Source: Methylobacterium sp. NMS14P (GTDB lineage: Bacteria; Pseudomonadota; Alphaproteobacteria; Rhizobiales; Beijerinckiaceae). Taken from it: a DNA stretch of 64,000 bases. How positions within the stretch are numbered: position 1 is the stretch's first letter; each line of letters starts with the position of its first letter. The stretch is taken from NCBI RefSeq assembly GCF_028583545.1, contig NZ_CP087106.1, positions 3,270,501 through 3,334,500 on the forward strand, given 5' to 3'. Shown one piece after another: positions 44,491 through 53,364 of the stretch. Position numbers and translations under genes: made by a program. The notes beneath the pieces are model-generated. The model searched no databases, was not told the DNA's origin, and saw only the letters and a program-made list of their open reading frames with translations.

Positions 44491-47136
44491 GTGATCGGCA
44501 GGAACGGCACCGAGAGCAAGACCAGCGCGGGCGGGGCGGACGCGGCGTCCACGCGGCTCGACCGGCTCGTGGCGCGGGCGCGGGCGGCCGCCCTCTGGGA
44601 GCAGGCGTGGCCCGTGCTCTGGCGCGGCATCGGCGTCGGTCTGCTCTTCCTGGTCGTGTCCTGGGCGGGCGTGTGGCTCGACCTCACGCCGCTCTGGCGC
44701 CAGATCGGCCTCGGCGCCCTGGCCGTCCTCCTCGTCGCCGCGCTCCTGCCGCTGATCCATATCGCGCGGCCGGACCGTCGCCTGGCCCTGGCGCGGCTCG
44801 ACCGCGAGGCCGCCGCCCGCGATCCGAAGCTGCGGCACGGGCCGGCCTCGGCGGCCCAGGACAGCCTCGCCGTCGGCGCCGCCGATCCCGGCAGCCGGCT
44901 GCTGTGGGACCTCCACCAGCGCCGGGCCGCGCAGGCGATCTCGGCCCTGCGGGTGGGGCTGCCGCGGCCGGGCATGACCCGGCACGATCCCTTCGCGCTG
45001 CGCGCCGGCCTGTTGGTCGCGGCGGTCGCCAGCCTGTTCGTGGCCGGCCCCGAGTGGCGCCAGCGGATCGGCGCCGCCTTCGACTGGCAGGAGCCGGCGG
45101 CGCCGGGCCCGAACTTCCGCGTGGACGGCTGGATCGACCCGCCGCTCTACACGCGGCTGCCGCCTCTGCTGATCGCGATGGACGGGAGCGACCAGCACCT
45201 GCGCGCGCCGGTCAACGCCCAGCTGATCGTGCGGATCGCCGGCCAGGGCAAGGCCGCGTCCGAGACGACCCTCACGCCCGATGCCGGCCTCGTCCCGGTC
45301 CCGGGCCAGGAGGCGCGCCCCGACCTGCGCGAGGAGCGCTACCGCATCGTCGGGGGCGCCGCGCTGACGATCGTGACCCCGGCGGGCAAGCAGCGCCTGA
45401 CCGTCGACGCGATCCCCGACCGGCCGCCGGAAGTGACCGCCGTGGGCGGCCCCGAGGTGAACGGGCGCGGCACCTTCAACCTGACCTACCGGGCGAAGGA
45501 CGATTACGGGATCAGCTCGGCCGAGGCCGTGATCGAGCCGCTGAAATCCGCGCGGGCCCTGGTCCCGGTCCCGCAGATCAACCTGGCGCTGCCCGGCGAC
45601 GCGAGCGGCGACACCGACACCAAGACCCTCGTGGACCTCACGGACAGCCCGTGGTCCGGCGCGAGGGTCCGCTACCGCATCGTCGTCAAGGACGAGGCCG
45701 GTCAGGAGGGGCGCACGCCCGACACCGAGATCGTCCTGCCGGCGCGGCCGTTCCGCGAGCCGCTAGCGCGGGCGCTCGCCGAGGAGCGGCGCCGCCTCGT
45801 CACCGCGCCCGACACGGATCGCCGCTGGGTTCAGGGGGCGCTGGACGCCCTGCTGGTCGCCCCCGACACGTTCACGCCGCAGCCCGCGATCTTCCTCGGC
45901 CTGCGGACGGCGACCGAGCGGCTGCGCCGCGCCCGGACGGATGCCGACCTCGTCGCGGTGGCCGACCTCCTGTGGGAGATGGCCCTCAAGATTGAGGACG
46001 GCGACCTCTCGGACGCCGAGAAGCAGCTCCGCCAGGCCCAGGACCGGCTGAAGGAGGCGATCGAGCGCAACGCGCCCGACGACGAGATCAAGCGCCTGAC
46101 GCAGGACCTGAAGCAGGCGCTCGACAAGTTCCTGTCCGAGATGGCGCAGAAGCAGGGGCGCGAGCCCCGCGAGCAGGGCGAGCGCGGCCAGAACAACGCC
46201 CAGAGCAAGACCGTCACGCCGGAGGATCTCGATAAGATGATCCAGGACATGGCGGAGGCGATGAAGCGCGGCGACACCGCCGAGGCGCAGCGCCTTATGG
46301 AGCAGCTGCGCAACATCCTGGAGAACCTCCAGACCGCCGAGCGCGGCGGCCGCTCCGATCAGGCGTCCCGCGAGATGCAGAAGCAGATGCGCGACCTCGA
46401 CGCCATGTCGCGGGAGCAGCAGGGCCTGCGCGACGAGACCTTCAAGGACGGCGAGGAGCAGCGCGACGGCCAGCGCCCGCAGAACCGCGGCCAGCCGCAG
46501 CAGGGGCAGCGCGGCCAGCAGGGCCAGGGGCAGCAGGGCCAGCGCCAGCAGGGTCAGAAGGGACAGCAGGGGCAAGGCCAGCAGGGTCAGGGTCAGGGTC
46601 AGCGAGGCCAGGGCCAGCAGGGCGAGGGCCAGCAGGGCGGCGTCGGCGAGCGCCAGCAGGCGCTGCGGCAGCGGCTGGAAGACCTCCAGAAGCGCATGAA
46701 GGAGAACGGCATGCGCGGCGAGCAGGGTCTCTCCGACGCCGAGGAGGCCATGCGCGAGGCCGAGAACAGCCTGAAGGACGGCGATGCGGACGGGGCGGTC
46801 GACGCGCAGGGGCGCGCCCTCGACGGCCTCAAGCGCGGCGCCGACGGCATGGCCCAGCAGATGCAGGAGATGGCCGAGGGCCAGGGCGAGGGCCAGCAGG
46901 AGGGCGGTCAGCAGCCCGGCCAGCAGGGTCAGGCCGGGGCGCGCGACGACGATCCCCTCGGGCGCCCGACCCGAGGCCGCGACATGAGCGACGGGCGGGT
47001 CCGCGTCCCCACGGCCGACGAGTCGGCGGTCCAGCGCGCCCGGCGCATCATGGAGGAGCTGCGGCGCAAGCTCGGCGACCCGAGCCGCCCCCGCGAGGAG
47101 CTCGACTATTTCGAGCGCCTGCTCCGCCGCAACTGA
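44491..47136 (+). CDS. Large membrane protein of the TIGR02302/DUF4175 family
   Basis: This 881-residue protein has two membrane segments near the N-terminus (GIGVGLLFLVVSWAGVWLDL and GLGALAVLLVAALLPLIHIA) and a third near residue 170-187 (RAGLLVAAVASLFVAG). A large periplasmic region follows, with beta-rich blocks (GPEVNGRGTFNLTYRAKDDY, then RVRYRIVVKDEAGQEGRTPD). The C-terminal third is a charged coiled coil (residues about 490-640), a Q/G repeat tract (about 665-715) and a helical end with RAMRIMEEL-like VQRARRIMEELRRKLGDPSR. The family is common in alphaproteobacteria without a known function. The two-membrane-protein neighbour follows 66 bases later. Confidence 0.85.
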   Translation: MIGRNGTESKTSAGGADAASTRLDRLVARARAAALWEQAWPVLWRGIGVGLLFLVVSWAGVWLDLTPLWRQIGLGALAVLLVAALLPLIHIARPDRRLALARLDREAAARDPKLRHGPASAAQDSLAVGAADPGSRLLWDLHQRRAAQAISALRVGLPRPGMTRHDPFALRAGLLVAAVASLFVAGPEWRQRIGAAFDWQEPAAPGPNFRVDGWIDPPLYTRLPPLLIAMDGSDQHLRAPVNAQLIVRIAGQGKAASETTLTPDAGLVPVPGQEARPDLREERYRIVGGAALTIVTPAGKQRLTVDAIPDRPPEVTAVGGPEVNGRGTFNLTYRAKDDYGISSAEAVIEPLKSARALVPVPQINLALPGDASGDTDTKTLVDLTDSPWSGARVRYRIVVKDEAGQEGRTPDTEIVLPARPFREPLARALAEERRRLVTAPDTDRRWVQGALDALLVAPDTFTPQPAIFLGLRTATERLRRARTDADLVAVADLLWEMALKIEDGDLSDAEKQLRQAQDRLKEAIERNAPDDEIKRLTQDLKQALDKFLSEMAQKQGREPREQGERGQNNAQSKTVTPEDLDKMIQDMAEAMKRGDTAEAQRLMEQLRNILENLQTAERGGRSDQASREMQKQMRDLDAMSREQQGLRDETFKDGEEQRDGQRPQNRGQPQQGQRGQQGQGQQGQRQQGQKGQQGQGQQGQGQGQRGQGQQGEGQQGGVGERQQALRQRLEDLQKRMKENGMRGEQGLSDAEEAMREAENSLKDGDADGAVDAQGRALDGLKRGADGMAQQMQEMAEGQGEGQQEGGQQPGQQGQAGARDDDPLGRPTRGRDMSDGRVRVPTADESAVQRARRIMEELRRKLGDPSRPREELDYFERLLRRN
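46486..46640 (+). repeat. In-frame Q/G-rich tandem repeat within the TIGR02302 gene
   Basis: About 155 bases repeat a 9-base unit close to CAGCAGGGC, coding for QQGQ/QRGQ/QGQG words. All repeats stay in frame. The copies vary at third positions, so the tract is old enough to have drifted. It makes a flexible, low-complexity linker in the protein. Confidence 0.85.
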
Positions 47137-47202
47137 GCGCCTGTCACCTCACGACGCGCGGAGCCGGATCGCGGCTCCCGCCCCACCCGGATCCCCGACC
47201 GC

Positions 47203-47388
47203 ATGTCGTCCAACACCCTCGTCCTGATCGCCTGCTTGGCCGTCGCCGCGGTCCTGGTCCTGGGCCTCGCCAACATGATGCGCGGCGGCAGCGTCAACCT
47301 CTCGCAGAAGCTGATGCGCCTGCGCGTGCTCCTGCAGTTCGTGGCGATCGTGATCATCATGGGCGTGGTCTGGTGGCGCTCGGCCTGA
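47203..47388 (+). CDS. Twin-transmembrane HIG1-type small protein
   Basis: This 61-residue protein is two membrane helices joined by a short basic loop: VLIACLAVAAVLVLGLANMM, then SQKLMRLRVLLQFVAIVIIM. The SQKLMRLRVLLQ loop is the HIG1-domain signature. In mitochondria HIG1 proteins help respiratory supercomplexes; bacterial forms may do likewise, but that is inference. The ATG starts at the conserved region. It lies 66 bases after the TIGR02302 gene and before the cobalamin adenosyltransferase region, an order seen in many Hyphomicrobiales. Confidence 0.85.
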   Translation: MSSNTLVLIACLAVAAVLVLGLANMMRGGSVNLSQKLMRLRVLLQFVAIVIIMGVVWWRSA

Positions 47389-47525
47389 GGGCGGCCGAGG
47401 GTGTGACCGCGCCGCCGCACCAGAACACCTTTCGATACGGTGAAGGATGAATTGCCCGCCGCGCCCGGCGGGGCTCTGCTACGCTCGGTAGAAGCAAATC
47501 GCTGCGCCCGATCGGCCGAGCCCGC

Positions 47526-48158
47526 ATGACTGCCCCTTCCCGCCTCTGTGTGTTCGGCATCCTGACCGCGGCGGCGATCCTGCCGGCCGCGGCCGCGGAT
47601 CTCGCGCCACCGCCGCCGCCCGCCGCCTACGCGGCGCCCGTCCAGCCGCTCAGCATCGTGTCGGAGATCCGCATCGGCGGCGCGGTCCAGGATCCCGGGA
47701 GCGCCGAGGGCAAGCTCCCCGGGTTCAGCAAGGCGAACGTCAACGGCGAGATCCTGTTCGCCAAGCCGCGCATCAGCGACGACCCGTTCTGGCAGGCCTT
47801 CGTGCCCCGCCCGACCGTCGGCGGCAGCTACAACACCGGCGGCCGGACCAGCTACGCCTATCTCGGCGCGACCTGGACCCTCGAGGTCTTCCCGGAGACC
47901 TTCAACCGCCGCGTCTTCCTCGACGGGTTCTTCGGCGGCGTCGCCCATAACGGCTGGACCGGCCCGAAGGCCGAGACGCCCTACGGCTTCAACACCCTCG
48001 GCTGCTCGCCGATGTTCCGCGAGGCGGCCGCCCTGGGCTTCCGCCTGACGGAGCACTGGAGCATCATGGCGACGATCGAGCACATGTCGAATGCCGGGCT
48101 CTGCGCCAACAACCGCGGCCTGACCAATTACGGCGGCAAGATCGGCTACACGTTCTGA
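47526..48158 (+). CDS. Outer-membrane acyloxyacyl hydrolase (lipid A deacylase, PagL-like)
   Basis: This 210-residue protein has a signal peptide (FGILTAAAILPAAAADLAPP) and a beta-barrel-like sequence. The C-terminal catalytic motif of the PagL family is present: His186 and Ser188 in IEHMSNAGLC, then GLTNYGGKIGYTF with a terminal Phe as in outer-membrane barrels. PagL removes an acyl chain from lipid A and so changes the outer leaflet. The family's catalytic glutamate is not obvious in the expected place. The role is inferred from the motif and the barrel form. Confidence 0.78.
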   Translation: MTAPSRLCVFGILTAAAILPAAAADLAPPPPPAAYAAPVQPLSIVSEIRIGGAVQDPGSAEGKLPGFSKANVNGEILFAKPRISDDPFWQAFVPRPTVGGSYNTGGRTSYAYLGATWTLEVFPETFNRRVFLDGFFGGVAHNGWTGPKAETPYGFNTLGCSPMFREAAALGFRLTEHWSIMATIEHMSNAGLCANNRGLTNYGGKIGYTF

Positions 48159-48171
48159 GGCGCACACCCTC

Positions 48172-48744
48172 TTGGTCAAGCTCAACCGCATCTACACGAG
48201 GACCGGCGACAAGGGGACGACCGCGCTGGCGGACGGGCAGCGGCGCTCGAAGGCGGACCTGCGGGTCGAGACCTACGGCACCGTCGACGAGACCAACGCC
48301 TGCATCGGCATGGCGCGCCTGCACACCAAGGGGCCCCTCGACGGGATGCTCGGGGCGATCCAGAACGACCTGTTCGACCTCGGCGCGGACCTGGCGACGC
48401 CGCCGACCCCGGAGCCCCTCCCCTACGAGCCGCTGCGCATCGTCGCGAGCCAGGTCGACCGGCTGGAGCGCGACATCGACGCCCTGAACGCCGCGATCCC
48501 GCCACTGAAGTCCTTCGTCCTGCCCGGCGGCTCGGCCGCGGCGGCGGCCCTTCACCTCGCAAGGACCGTGTGCCGGCGCGCCGAGCGGCTGGCGGTGAGC
48601 CTCGCGGCGCGGGAGGACGAGACGGTGTCGCCGGAGGCGCTGCGCTACCTCAACCGCCTGTCGGACTTCCTGTTCGTGGCGAGCCGGGCGGCGAACGCCG
48701 ACGGGGCCGACGACGTGCTCTGGGTGCCGGGCGCCAATCGCTGA
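48172..48744 (+). CDS. Cob(I)alamin adenosyltransferase, PduO type
   Basis: This 190-residue enzyme attaches the 5'-deoxyadenosyl group to reduced cobalamin to form coenzyme B12. PduO-type motifs are plain: [20 protein letters not shown] (ATP-binding), [40 protein letters not shown] and the RRAERLAV block. It starts at TTG, 13 bases after the deacylase gene stop, so it probably shares a transcript. Coenzyme B12 is needed by methylmalonyl-CoA and ethylmalonyl-CoA mutases in C1 and C2 assimilation. The etfBA genes downstream have their own promoter. Confidence 0.94.
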   Translation: MVKLNRIYTRTGDKGTTALADGQRRSKADLRVETYGTVDETNACIGMARLHTKGPLDGMLGAIQNDLFDLGADLATPPTPEPLPYEPLRIVASQVDRLERDIDALNAAIPPLKSFVLPGGSAAAAALHLARTVCRRAERLAVSLAAREDETVSPEALRYLNRLSDFLFVASRAANADGADDVLWVPGANR

Positions 48745-48785
48745 GCCGGCATCGCGGGTTTTCGCGGGGCCGCCACGGCGCCGCG

Positions 48786-48815
48786 TTGACAAGGCGGAAA
48801 TGTGGCCGTTACGGT
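48786..48815 (+). promoter_or_regulatory. Sigma-70-like promoter of etfBA
   Basis: A perfect TTGACA (48786-48791) is followed after 18 bases by TACGGT (48810-48815). It lies about 100 bases before etfB, in an otherwise non-coding gap. The -10 box is weak by the E. coli standard but usual for GC-rich alphaproteobacteria. Confidence 0.5.
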
Positions 48816-48913
48816 CCGGCGCCTTGTGTGCCCCGGCCACGCTGCGCCTTCGAGCGCCCGTGGGAGTGGCCTGCACGACGACAAGAATCCTCCGGGGAAG
48901 GATCGTGACCGCC

Positions 48914-49663
48914 ATGAAGGTGCTGGTGCCCGTCAAGCGGGTGGTGGACTACAACGTCAAGATTCGCGTGAAGGCCGACGGCTCCGGCGTCGAGCTCGCC
49001 AACGTCAAGATGTCCATGAACCCCTTCGACGAGATCGCCGTCGAGGAGGCGATCCGCCTCAAGGAGAAGGGCAAGGTCACCGAGATCGTGGCCGTGTCGA
49101 TCGGTCCGCAGCAGGCGCAGGAGACGCTGCGCACGGCCCTCGCCATGGGCGCCGACCGCGCGGTCCTGGTGAAGACCGACGTGAACTGCGAGCCGCTCGC
49201 CGTCGCGAAGCTCCTGAAGGCCATCGTCGAGAAGGAGAGCCCGGAGCTCGTCATCCTCGGCAAGCAGGCGATCGACGACGACTCGAACCAGACCGGGCAG
49301 ATGCTCGCCGCCCTGCTCGGCTGGCCGCAGGGCACCTTCGCGTACAAGATCGAGCCCGGCGAGGGCAGCCTCGACGTCACCCGCGAGGTCGATGGCGGCC
49401 TGCAGACCGTGAGCCTCAAGCTGCCGGCGATCGTGACGACGGACCTGCGCCTCAACGAGCCGCGCTACGCGTCGCTGCCCAACATCATGAAGGCCAAGAA
49501 GAAGCCCCTGGAGGAGCTGGCACCCGACGCGCTGGGCGTCGACGTGACCCCGCGGCTCACGGTGCTGAAGACGGCCGAGCCGCCGGGCCGCTCGGCCGGC
49601 GTGAAGGTCGCCTCCGCGGCCGAGCTCGTCCAGAAGCTCAAGGTCGAAGCCGGCGTCATCTGA
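48914..49663 (+). CDS. etfB: Electron-transfer flavoprotein beta subunit
   Basis: This 249-residue subunit binds AMP and, with EtfA, carries electrons from acyl-CoA dehydrogenases to the membrane quinone reductase. The N-terminus [38 protein letters not shown], the signature [20 protein letters not shown] and the C-terminal [20 protein letters not shown] are all present. The ATG at 48914 fits the family. The gene is paired with etfA 67 bases downstream, with a 3-hydroxybutyryl-CoA dehydrogenase gene after that, a fatty-acid/PHB oxidation set. Confidence 0.97.
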   Translation: MKVLVPVKRVVDYNVKIRVKADGSGVELANVKMSMNPFDEIAVEEAIRLKEKGKVTEIVAVSIGPQQAQETLRTALAMGADRAVLVKTDVNCEPLAVAKLLKAIVEKESPELVILGKQAIDDDSNQTGQMLAALLGWPQGTFAYKIEPGEGSLDVTREVDGGLQTVSLKLPAIVTTDLRLNEPRYASLPNIMKAKKKPLEELAPDALGVDVTPRLTVLKTAEPPGRSAGVKVASAAELVQKLKVEAGVI

Positions 49664-49730
49664 TCCGCAGGCGGGGCTCCCAGTCGACGGTCGAGCCCCG
49701 CGCCACCATCCTCGAGGGCACCAGCAGACC

Positions 49731-50684
49731 ATGACGACACTCCTCTTCGTCGAGCACGGCAACGGCCAGATCAAGGACGGCACGCTGAAGGCGCTCGCCG
49801 CCGCCAAGGAGATCGGCGCGCCGATCCACGCCCTGGTCCTGGGCACGGGCTCCAGGGCCGTGGCCGAGGCCGCGGGCAAATTCGACGGCGTCGAGAAGGT
49901 CCTGAACGCCGAGGACGGCGTCTACGACCACGACCTCGCCGAGCCCGTCTCCGCGCTGATCGCCGCCGTCGCCGAGCCCTACGACACGATCATCGCGTCG
50001 GCCTCGACCACGGGCAAGAACGTGCTGCCGCGCGTGGCCGCCCTGCTCGACGTCGCGCAGATCTCCGACATCATCAAGGTCGTCTCGCCCGACACGTTCG
50101 AGCGGCCGATCTACGCCGGCAACGCGATCCAGACCGTGCAGGCGCCGGCCGGCAAGAAGGTGATCACGGTGCGCACCGCGGCCTTCAAGGCCGCCGAAGA
50201 GGGTGGCGCCGCGGCGCCGGTGGAGGCCGTGTCGGCGTCCGCCCCCGCGCCGGGCGGCTCGACCTTCAAGGGCGAGGAGATCGCCAAGTCCGATCGGCCG
50301 GAGCTGGCCTCGGCGCGGATCATCGTGTCCGGTGGCCGCTCGCTCGGCTCGTCGGACAAGTTCCACGAGCTGATCGAGCCGCTGGCCGACTCGCTGGGCG
50401 CCGCCGTCGGCGCCTCGCGCGCCGCCGTGGACGCGGGCTACGCGCCGAACGACTGGCAGGTGGGGCAGACCGGCAAGGTCGTGGCGCCGGACCTCTACGT
50501 CGCGGTGGGCATCTCGGGCGCGATCCAGCACCTCGCCGGCATGAAGGATTCGAAGGTCATCGTCGCCATCAACAAGGATGAGGACGCGCCGATCTTCCAG
50601 GTGGCCGATTACGGACTCGTCGGTGACCTCTTCCAGGTCGTGCCCGAGCTGCAATCCGAGATCGGCAAAGCCAAGGGCCAGTAA
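49731..50684 (+). CDS. etfA: Electron-transfer flavoprotein alpha subunit
   Basis: This 317-residue subunit holds the FAD. The C-terminal FAD-binding part is plain: [60 protein letters not shown] and [20 protein letters not shown], followed by the family's [16 protein letters not shown]. The N-terminal domain starts [20 protein letters not shown]. Length and order (etfB then etfA) are usual. Confidence 0.97.
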   Translation: MTTLLFVEHGNGQIKDGTLKALAAAKEIGAPIHALVLGTGSRAVAEAAGKFDGVEKVLNAEDGVYDHDLAEPVSALIAAVAEPYDTIIASASTTGKNVLPRVAALLDVAQISDIIKVVSPDTFERPIYAGNAIQTVQAPAGKKVITVRTAAFKAAEEGGAAAPVEAVSASAPAPGGSTFKGEEIAKSDRPELASARIIVSGGRSLGSSDKFHELIEPLADSLGAAVGASRAAVDAGYAPNDWQVGQTGKVVAPDLYVAVGISGAIQHLAGMKDSKVIVAINKDEDAPIFQVADYGLVGDLFQVVPELQSEIGKAKGQ

Positions 50685-50867
50685 CGGCACCGGTTCTGGC
50701 AACCCGCGAGCATTGTCGCAGAACGCGGCTTCACGGGTTCCTTCCGGATCGAGGATTGGTCTAGAAGGCAGCAACGGCGAGACTTCGCGCGGTGCCGTCG
50801 CGTCCGTACCGTCCGGTGGGCGGCCCGGCCGTGCTACGGCATCCGCCTTGGGGGCACAGGTCGGCAC

Positions 50868-51749
50868 ATGCATATGGAGATCAAGCGGGTCGGCATCGTC
50901 GGCGCGGGCCAGATGGGCAGCGGCATCGCGCAGGTCTGCGCCACCGCCGGCTTCGAGGTCCTGCTGAACGACCGCGATTCCGCCCGGCTCGAGAACGGGC
51001 TGTCGGTGATCGAGGGCAGCCTCGCGCGCCTCGTCTCGAAGGGCACGCTCAGCGAGGGCGACAGCGGCGAGGCCCGTTCGCGCATCGTGCCCGCACGGGA
51101 TTTCGCCGCCCTCCACCCGTGCGATCTGGTCATCGAGGCGGCGACCGAGAACGAGGCGACGAAGCGCGAGATCTTCACCACGCTGTGCGGGTCGCTGCGA
51201 CCGGAGACCCTGGTGGCGACCAACACGTCGTCGATCTCGATCACCCGGCTCGCCGCCGCGACGGACCGGCCGGAGAAGTTCATCGGCATCCACTTCATGA
51301 ACCCGGTGCCGGTGATGCAGCTCGTAGAGCTGATCCGCGGCATCGCCACCGAGGACACGACCTACGAGTCGGCCAAGGCGTTCATCGCGAAGCTCGGCAA
51401 GACGTCGACGATGTCGGAGGATTTCCCGGCCTTCATCGTCAACCGGATCCTGCTGCCGATGATCAACGAGGCGATCTACACGCTCTACGAGGGCGTCGGA
51501 TCGGTCGAGTCGATCGACACCGCCATGAAGCTCGGCGCGAACCACCCGATGGGTCCGCTGCAGCTCGCAGACTTCATCGGCCTCGACACCTGCCTGTCCG
51601 TCATGCAGGTGCTCTACGAGGGCTTGGCCGATTCCAAGTACCGGCCCTGCCCGCTCCTCGTGAAGTACGTCGAGGCCGGCTGGCTCGGCCGGAAGGCCAA
51701 GCGCGGCTTCTACGATTACCGCGGTCCGACGCCGATCCCGACCCGCTGA
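50868..51749 (+). CDS. hbd: 3-Hydroxybutyryl-CoA dehydrogenase
   Basis: This 293-residue enzyme oxidises or reduces 3-hydroxyacyl-CoA with NAD(P). The Rossmann motif GIVGAGQMGSGIAQVCATAG starts near residue 8. The catalytic region has NTSSISITRLAAATDRPEKF and HFMNPVPVMQLVE, containing the catalytic His, and FIVNRILLPMINEAI starts the C-terminal domain, with KLGANHPMGPLQLADFIGLD after it. The length matches the short single-function form. The start is 183 bases after etfA. It likely works with EtfAB in fatty-acid or PHB metabolism. Confidence 0.95.
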   Translation: MHMEIKRVGIVGAGQMGSGIAQVCATAGFEVLLNDRDSARLENGLSVIEGSLARLVSKGTLSEGDSGEARSRIVPARDFAALHPCDLVIEAATENEATKREIFTTLCGSLRPETLVATNTSSISITRLAAATDRPEKFIGIHFMNPVPVMQLVELIRGIATEDTTYESAKAFIAKLGKTSTMSEDFPAFIVNRILLPMINEAIYTLYEGVGSVESIDTAMKLGANHPMGPLQLADFIGLDTCLSVMQVLYEGLADSKYRPCPLLVKYVEAGWLGRKAKRGFYDYRGPTPIPTR

Positions 51750-51766
51750 GGCAGCGAGCTCCCGGA

Positions 51767-51781
51767 ACGGCCCGCGGCCGT
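51767..51781. terminator. Small terminator-like hairpin after hbd
   Basis: ACGGCC and GGCCGT (51767-51772 with 51776-51781) form a 6-bp stem with a 3-base loop between two convergent genes. No T-run follows. Confidence 0.4.
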
Positions 51782-51807
51782 CCCGAGCGCGTCCTGTTCG
51801 TTCGCCC

Positions 51808-52110
51808 CTACTTCGGGGTGCCGTTCGCGCCCGGCTGGGCCGGCTGCGGGTAGGACGGGTTACCGCCCGGAACGGCGGTGCTGTTCGACGGCGACGACCC
51901 GCCGGACTGGCCGTTGACCGAGCCGGTCACCTCTTTGCGCGACGCGTCCTGGCTCTGGCTGGCATAGTCCTTCGGCGAGTTGGCGCCGTTCCACGTGAGC
52001 AGCCCCACGGTGGCGATCGCCAGCAGGACGAGGCTCGCGACCAGCACCCAGAGGACGGGCTTGCCGCGCTCGCCCTGACGGCTCTCGTTCGGGTTCAGTC
52101 TCTCGGCCAT
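51808..52110 (-). CDS. Small single-pass membrane protein, unknown function
   Basis: This 100-residue protein has a short polar N-terminus (MAERLNPNESRQGERGKP), one membrane segment (VLWVLVASLVLLAIATVGLL) and a Ser/Gly/Pro/Asn-rich tail of about 50 residues that would be periplasmic. I do not recognise a family. An upstream in-frame ATG two codons earlier (52116) is also possible. It stands alone, convergent with hbd. Confidence 0.65.
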   Translation of the reverse strand: MAERLNPNESRQGERGKPVLWVLVASLVLLAIATVGLLTWNGANSPKDYASQSQDASRKEVTGSVNGQSGGSSPSNSTAVPGGNPSYPQPAQPGANGTPK

Positions 52111-52225
52111 GTGCAAAACCTTCCTCGGCGGGACGCCACACGCCGAAACGGGCGCTGTGCGACACGATCTCGTTACCGGCGGCCAACGCGGGGCCGCCGA
52201 GGCAGGTTCCTGACGGGGACCGGCG

Positions 52226-53239
52226 CTAGCGCCCGGTCGTCAGCAGGATCTTGCCGAGATGGGCGCTCGATTCCATCAGCTCGTGCGCCTCCCGCGCCCG
52301 TTCCAGCGGGAACGTGGCGTGGGTGACGGACCGGATCCGCCCGGCCTCGAGTTCCGGCCAGATGTCCCGGCGCAGGCCTTCGGCGATCGCGGCCTTGTCG
52401 GCCTTCCCGCGCGGGCGCAGAGTCGAGCCGGTGAAGGTCAGGCGGTTGCGCATGATCGGCGTGATGTTCAGCCCGTCGACCTTGTAGCCGCCCATCAGGG
52501 CGATCATCACGAGCCGCCCATCCGGTGCCAGCGACTTGAGGTTCCGGGCGAGGTAGCTCGCGCCGATCATGTCGAGAATGACGTCGACGCCGCGACCGTC
52601 GGTGAGGCGCTTCACCTCCTCGGCGAAATCGGCCTGCTTGTAGTCGATCGCGGCGTCCGCCCCGAGGGCCTCGCAGAACCGGCACTTCTCGGCCGAGCCG
52701 GCCGTGGCGAAGACGCGGGCGCCGACGTGCTTGGCGATCTGGATCGCGGTGGCGCCGATGCCGCTCGAGCCGCCATGCACGAGGAAGCTCTCGCCGCGCG
52801 CGAGGCGGCCGCGCTGGACGACGTTGGAGTAGACCGTGAAGAAGGTCTCCGGCAGGCCGCCGGCGTCGACCAGCGAGACGGCCTTCGGGCGCGGCAGGCA
52901 GTGGGCCGCCTCGGCCACGGCGTACTCGGCGTAGCCGCCGCTGATCACGAGGGCGCAGACCTCGTCCCCGGCCGACAGACCCTCGACCCCGCTGCCGAGC
53001 GCGACCACGCGGCCGGCGACTTCGAGGCCCGGAATCTCGGTGGCGCCGGGCGGCGGCGGGTACACCCCGGACCGCTGCGCCACGTCGGGCCGGTTCACGC
53101 CGGCGGCCACCACCTCGATCAGGACCTGACCGGGCCCCGGGCTCGGCACCGGGGCGGTCTCCAGGCTGATCACCTCCGGACCCCCGGAGCCCGCGTAGCG
53201 TATCTGGCGCATGGTCCCGGGCAAGTCAGTGGTGGCCAT
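52226..53239 (-). CDS. NADPH:quinone oxidoreductase family protein (zinc-free MDR)
   Basis: This 337-residue enzyme is a medium-chain dehydrogenase/reductase of the quinone oxidoreductase (PIG3-like) group. The catalytic N-terminal part starts RQIRYAGSGGPEVISLETAP, has GVNRPDVAQRSGVYPPPPGA, and PGLEVAGRVVALGSGVEGL. The cofactor domain has LVHGGSSGIGATAIQIAKHV. The zinc ligands of alcohol dehydrogenases are missing. It would reduce quinones or enones with NADPH; the natural substrate is unknown. Confidence 0.92.
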   Translation of the reverse strand: MATTDLPGTMRQIRYAGSGGPEVISLETAPVPSPGPGQVLIEVVAAGVNRPDVAQRSGVYPPPPGATEIPGLEVAGRVVALGSGVEGLSAGDEVCALVISGGYAEYAVAEAAHCLPRPKAVSLVDAGGLPETFFTVYSNVVQRGRLARGESFLVHGGSSGIGATAIQIAKHVGARVFATAGSAEKCRFCEALGADAAIDYKQADFAEEVKRLTDGRGVDVILDMIGASYLARNLKSLAPDGRLVMIALMGGYKVDGLNITPIMRNRLTFTGSTLRPRGKADKAAIAEGLRRDIWPELEAGRIRSVTHATFPLERAREAHELMESSAHLGKILLTTGR

Positions 53240-53364
53240 CAGCGATTGTCCTCCGCGCGCACGTCGTCTCGGCCGCGCTCACGGTGTCGCGGTCCGGCTC
53301 TACTCGCGGCAACGGGCGCGCTTGGCAAGCCGCGCGCCCGCCCGTCAGCGGTCCGGAGCGCCGC

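Noticed and set aside
46486..46640. Possible CRISPR-like repeat array
   Set aside because: The 9-base units are in frame, have no spacers and code for a Q/G linker within a long gene.
47389..48171. Cobalamin riboswitch for the adenosyltransferase gene
   Set aside because: No B12-box-like sequence was seen, and the gene follows the preceding gene by 13 bases, so it has no leader.
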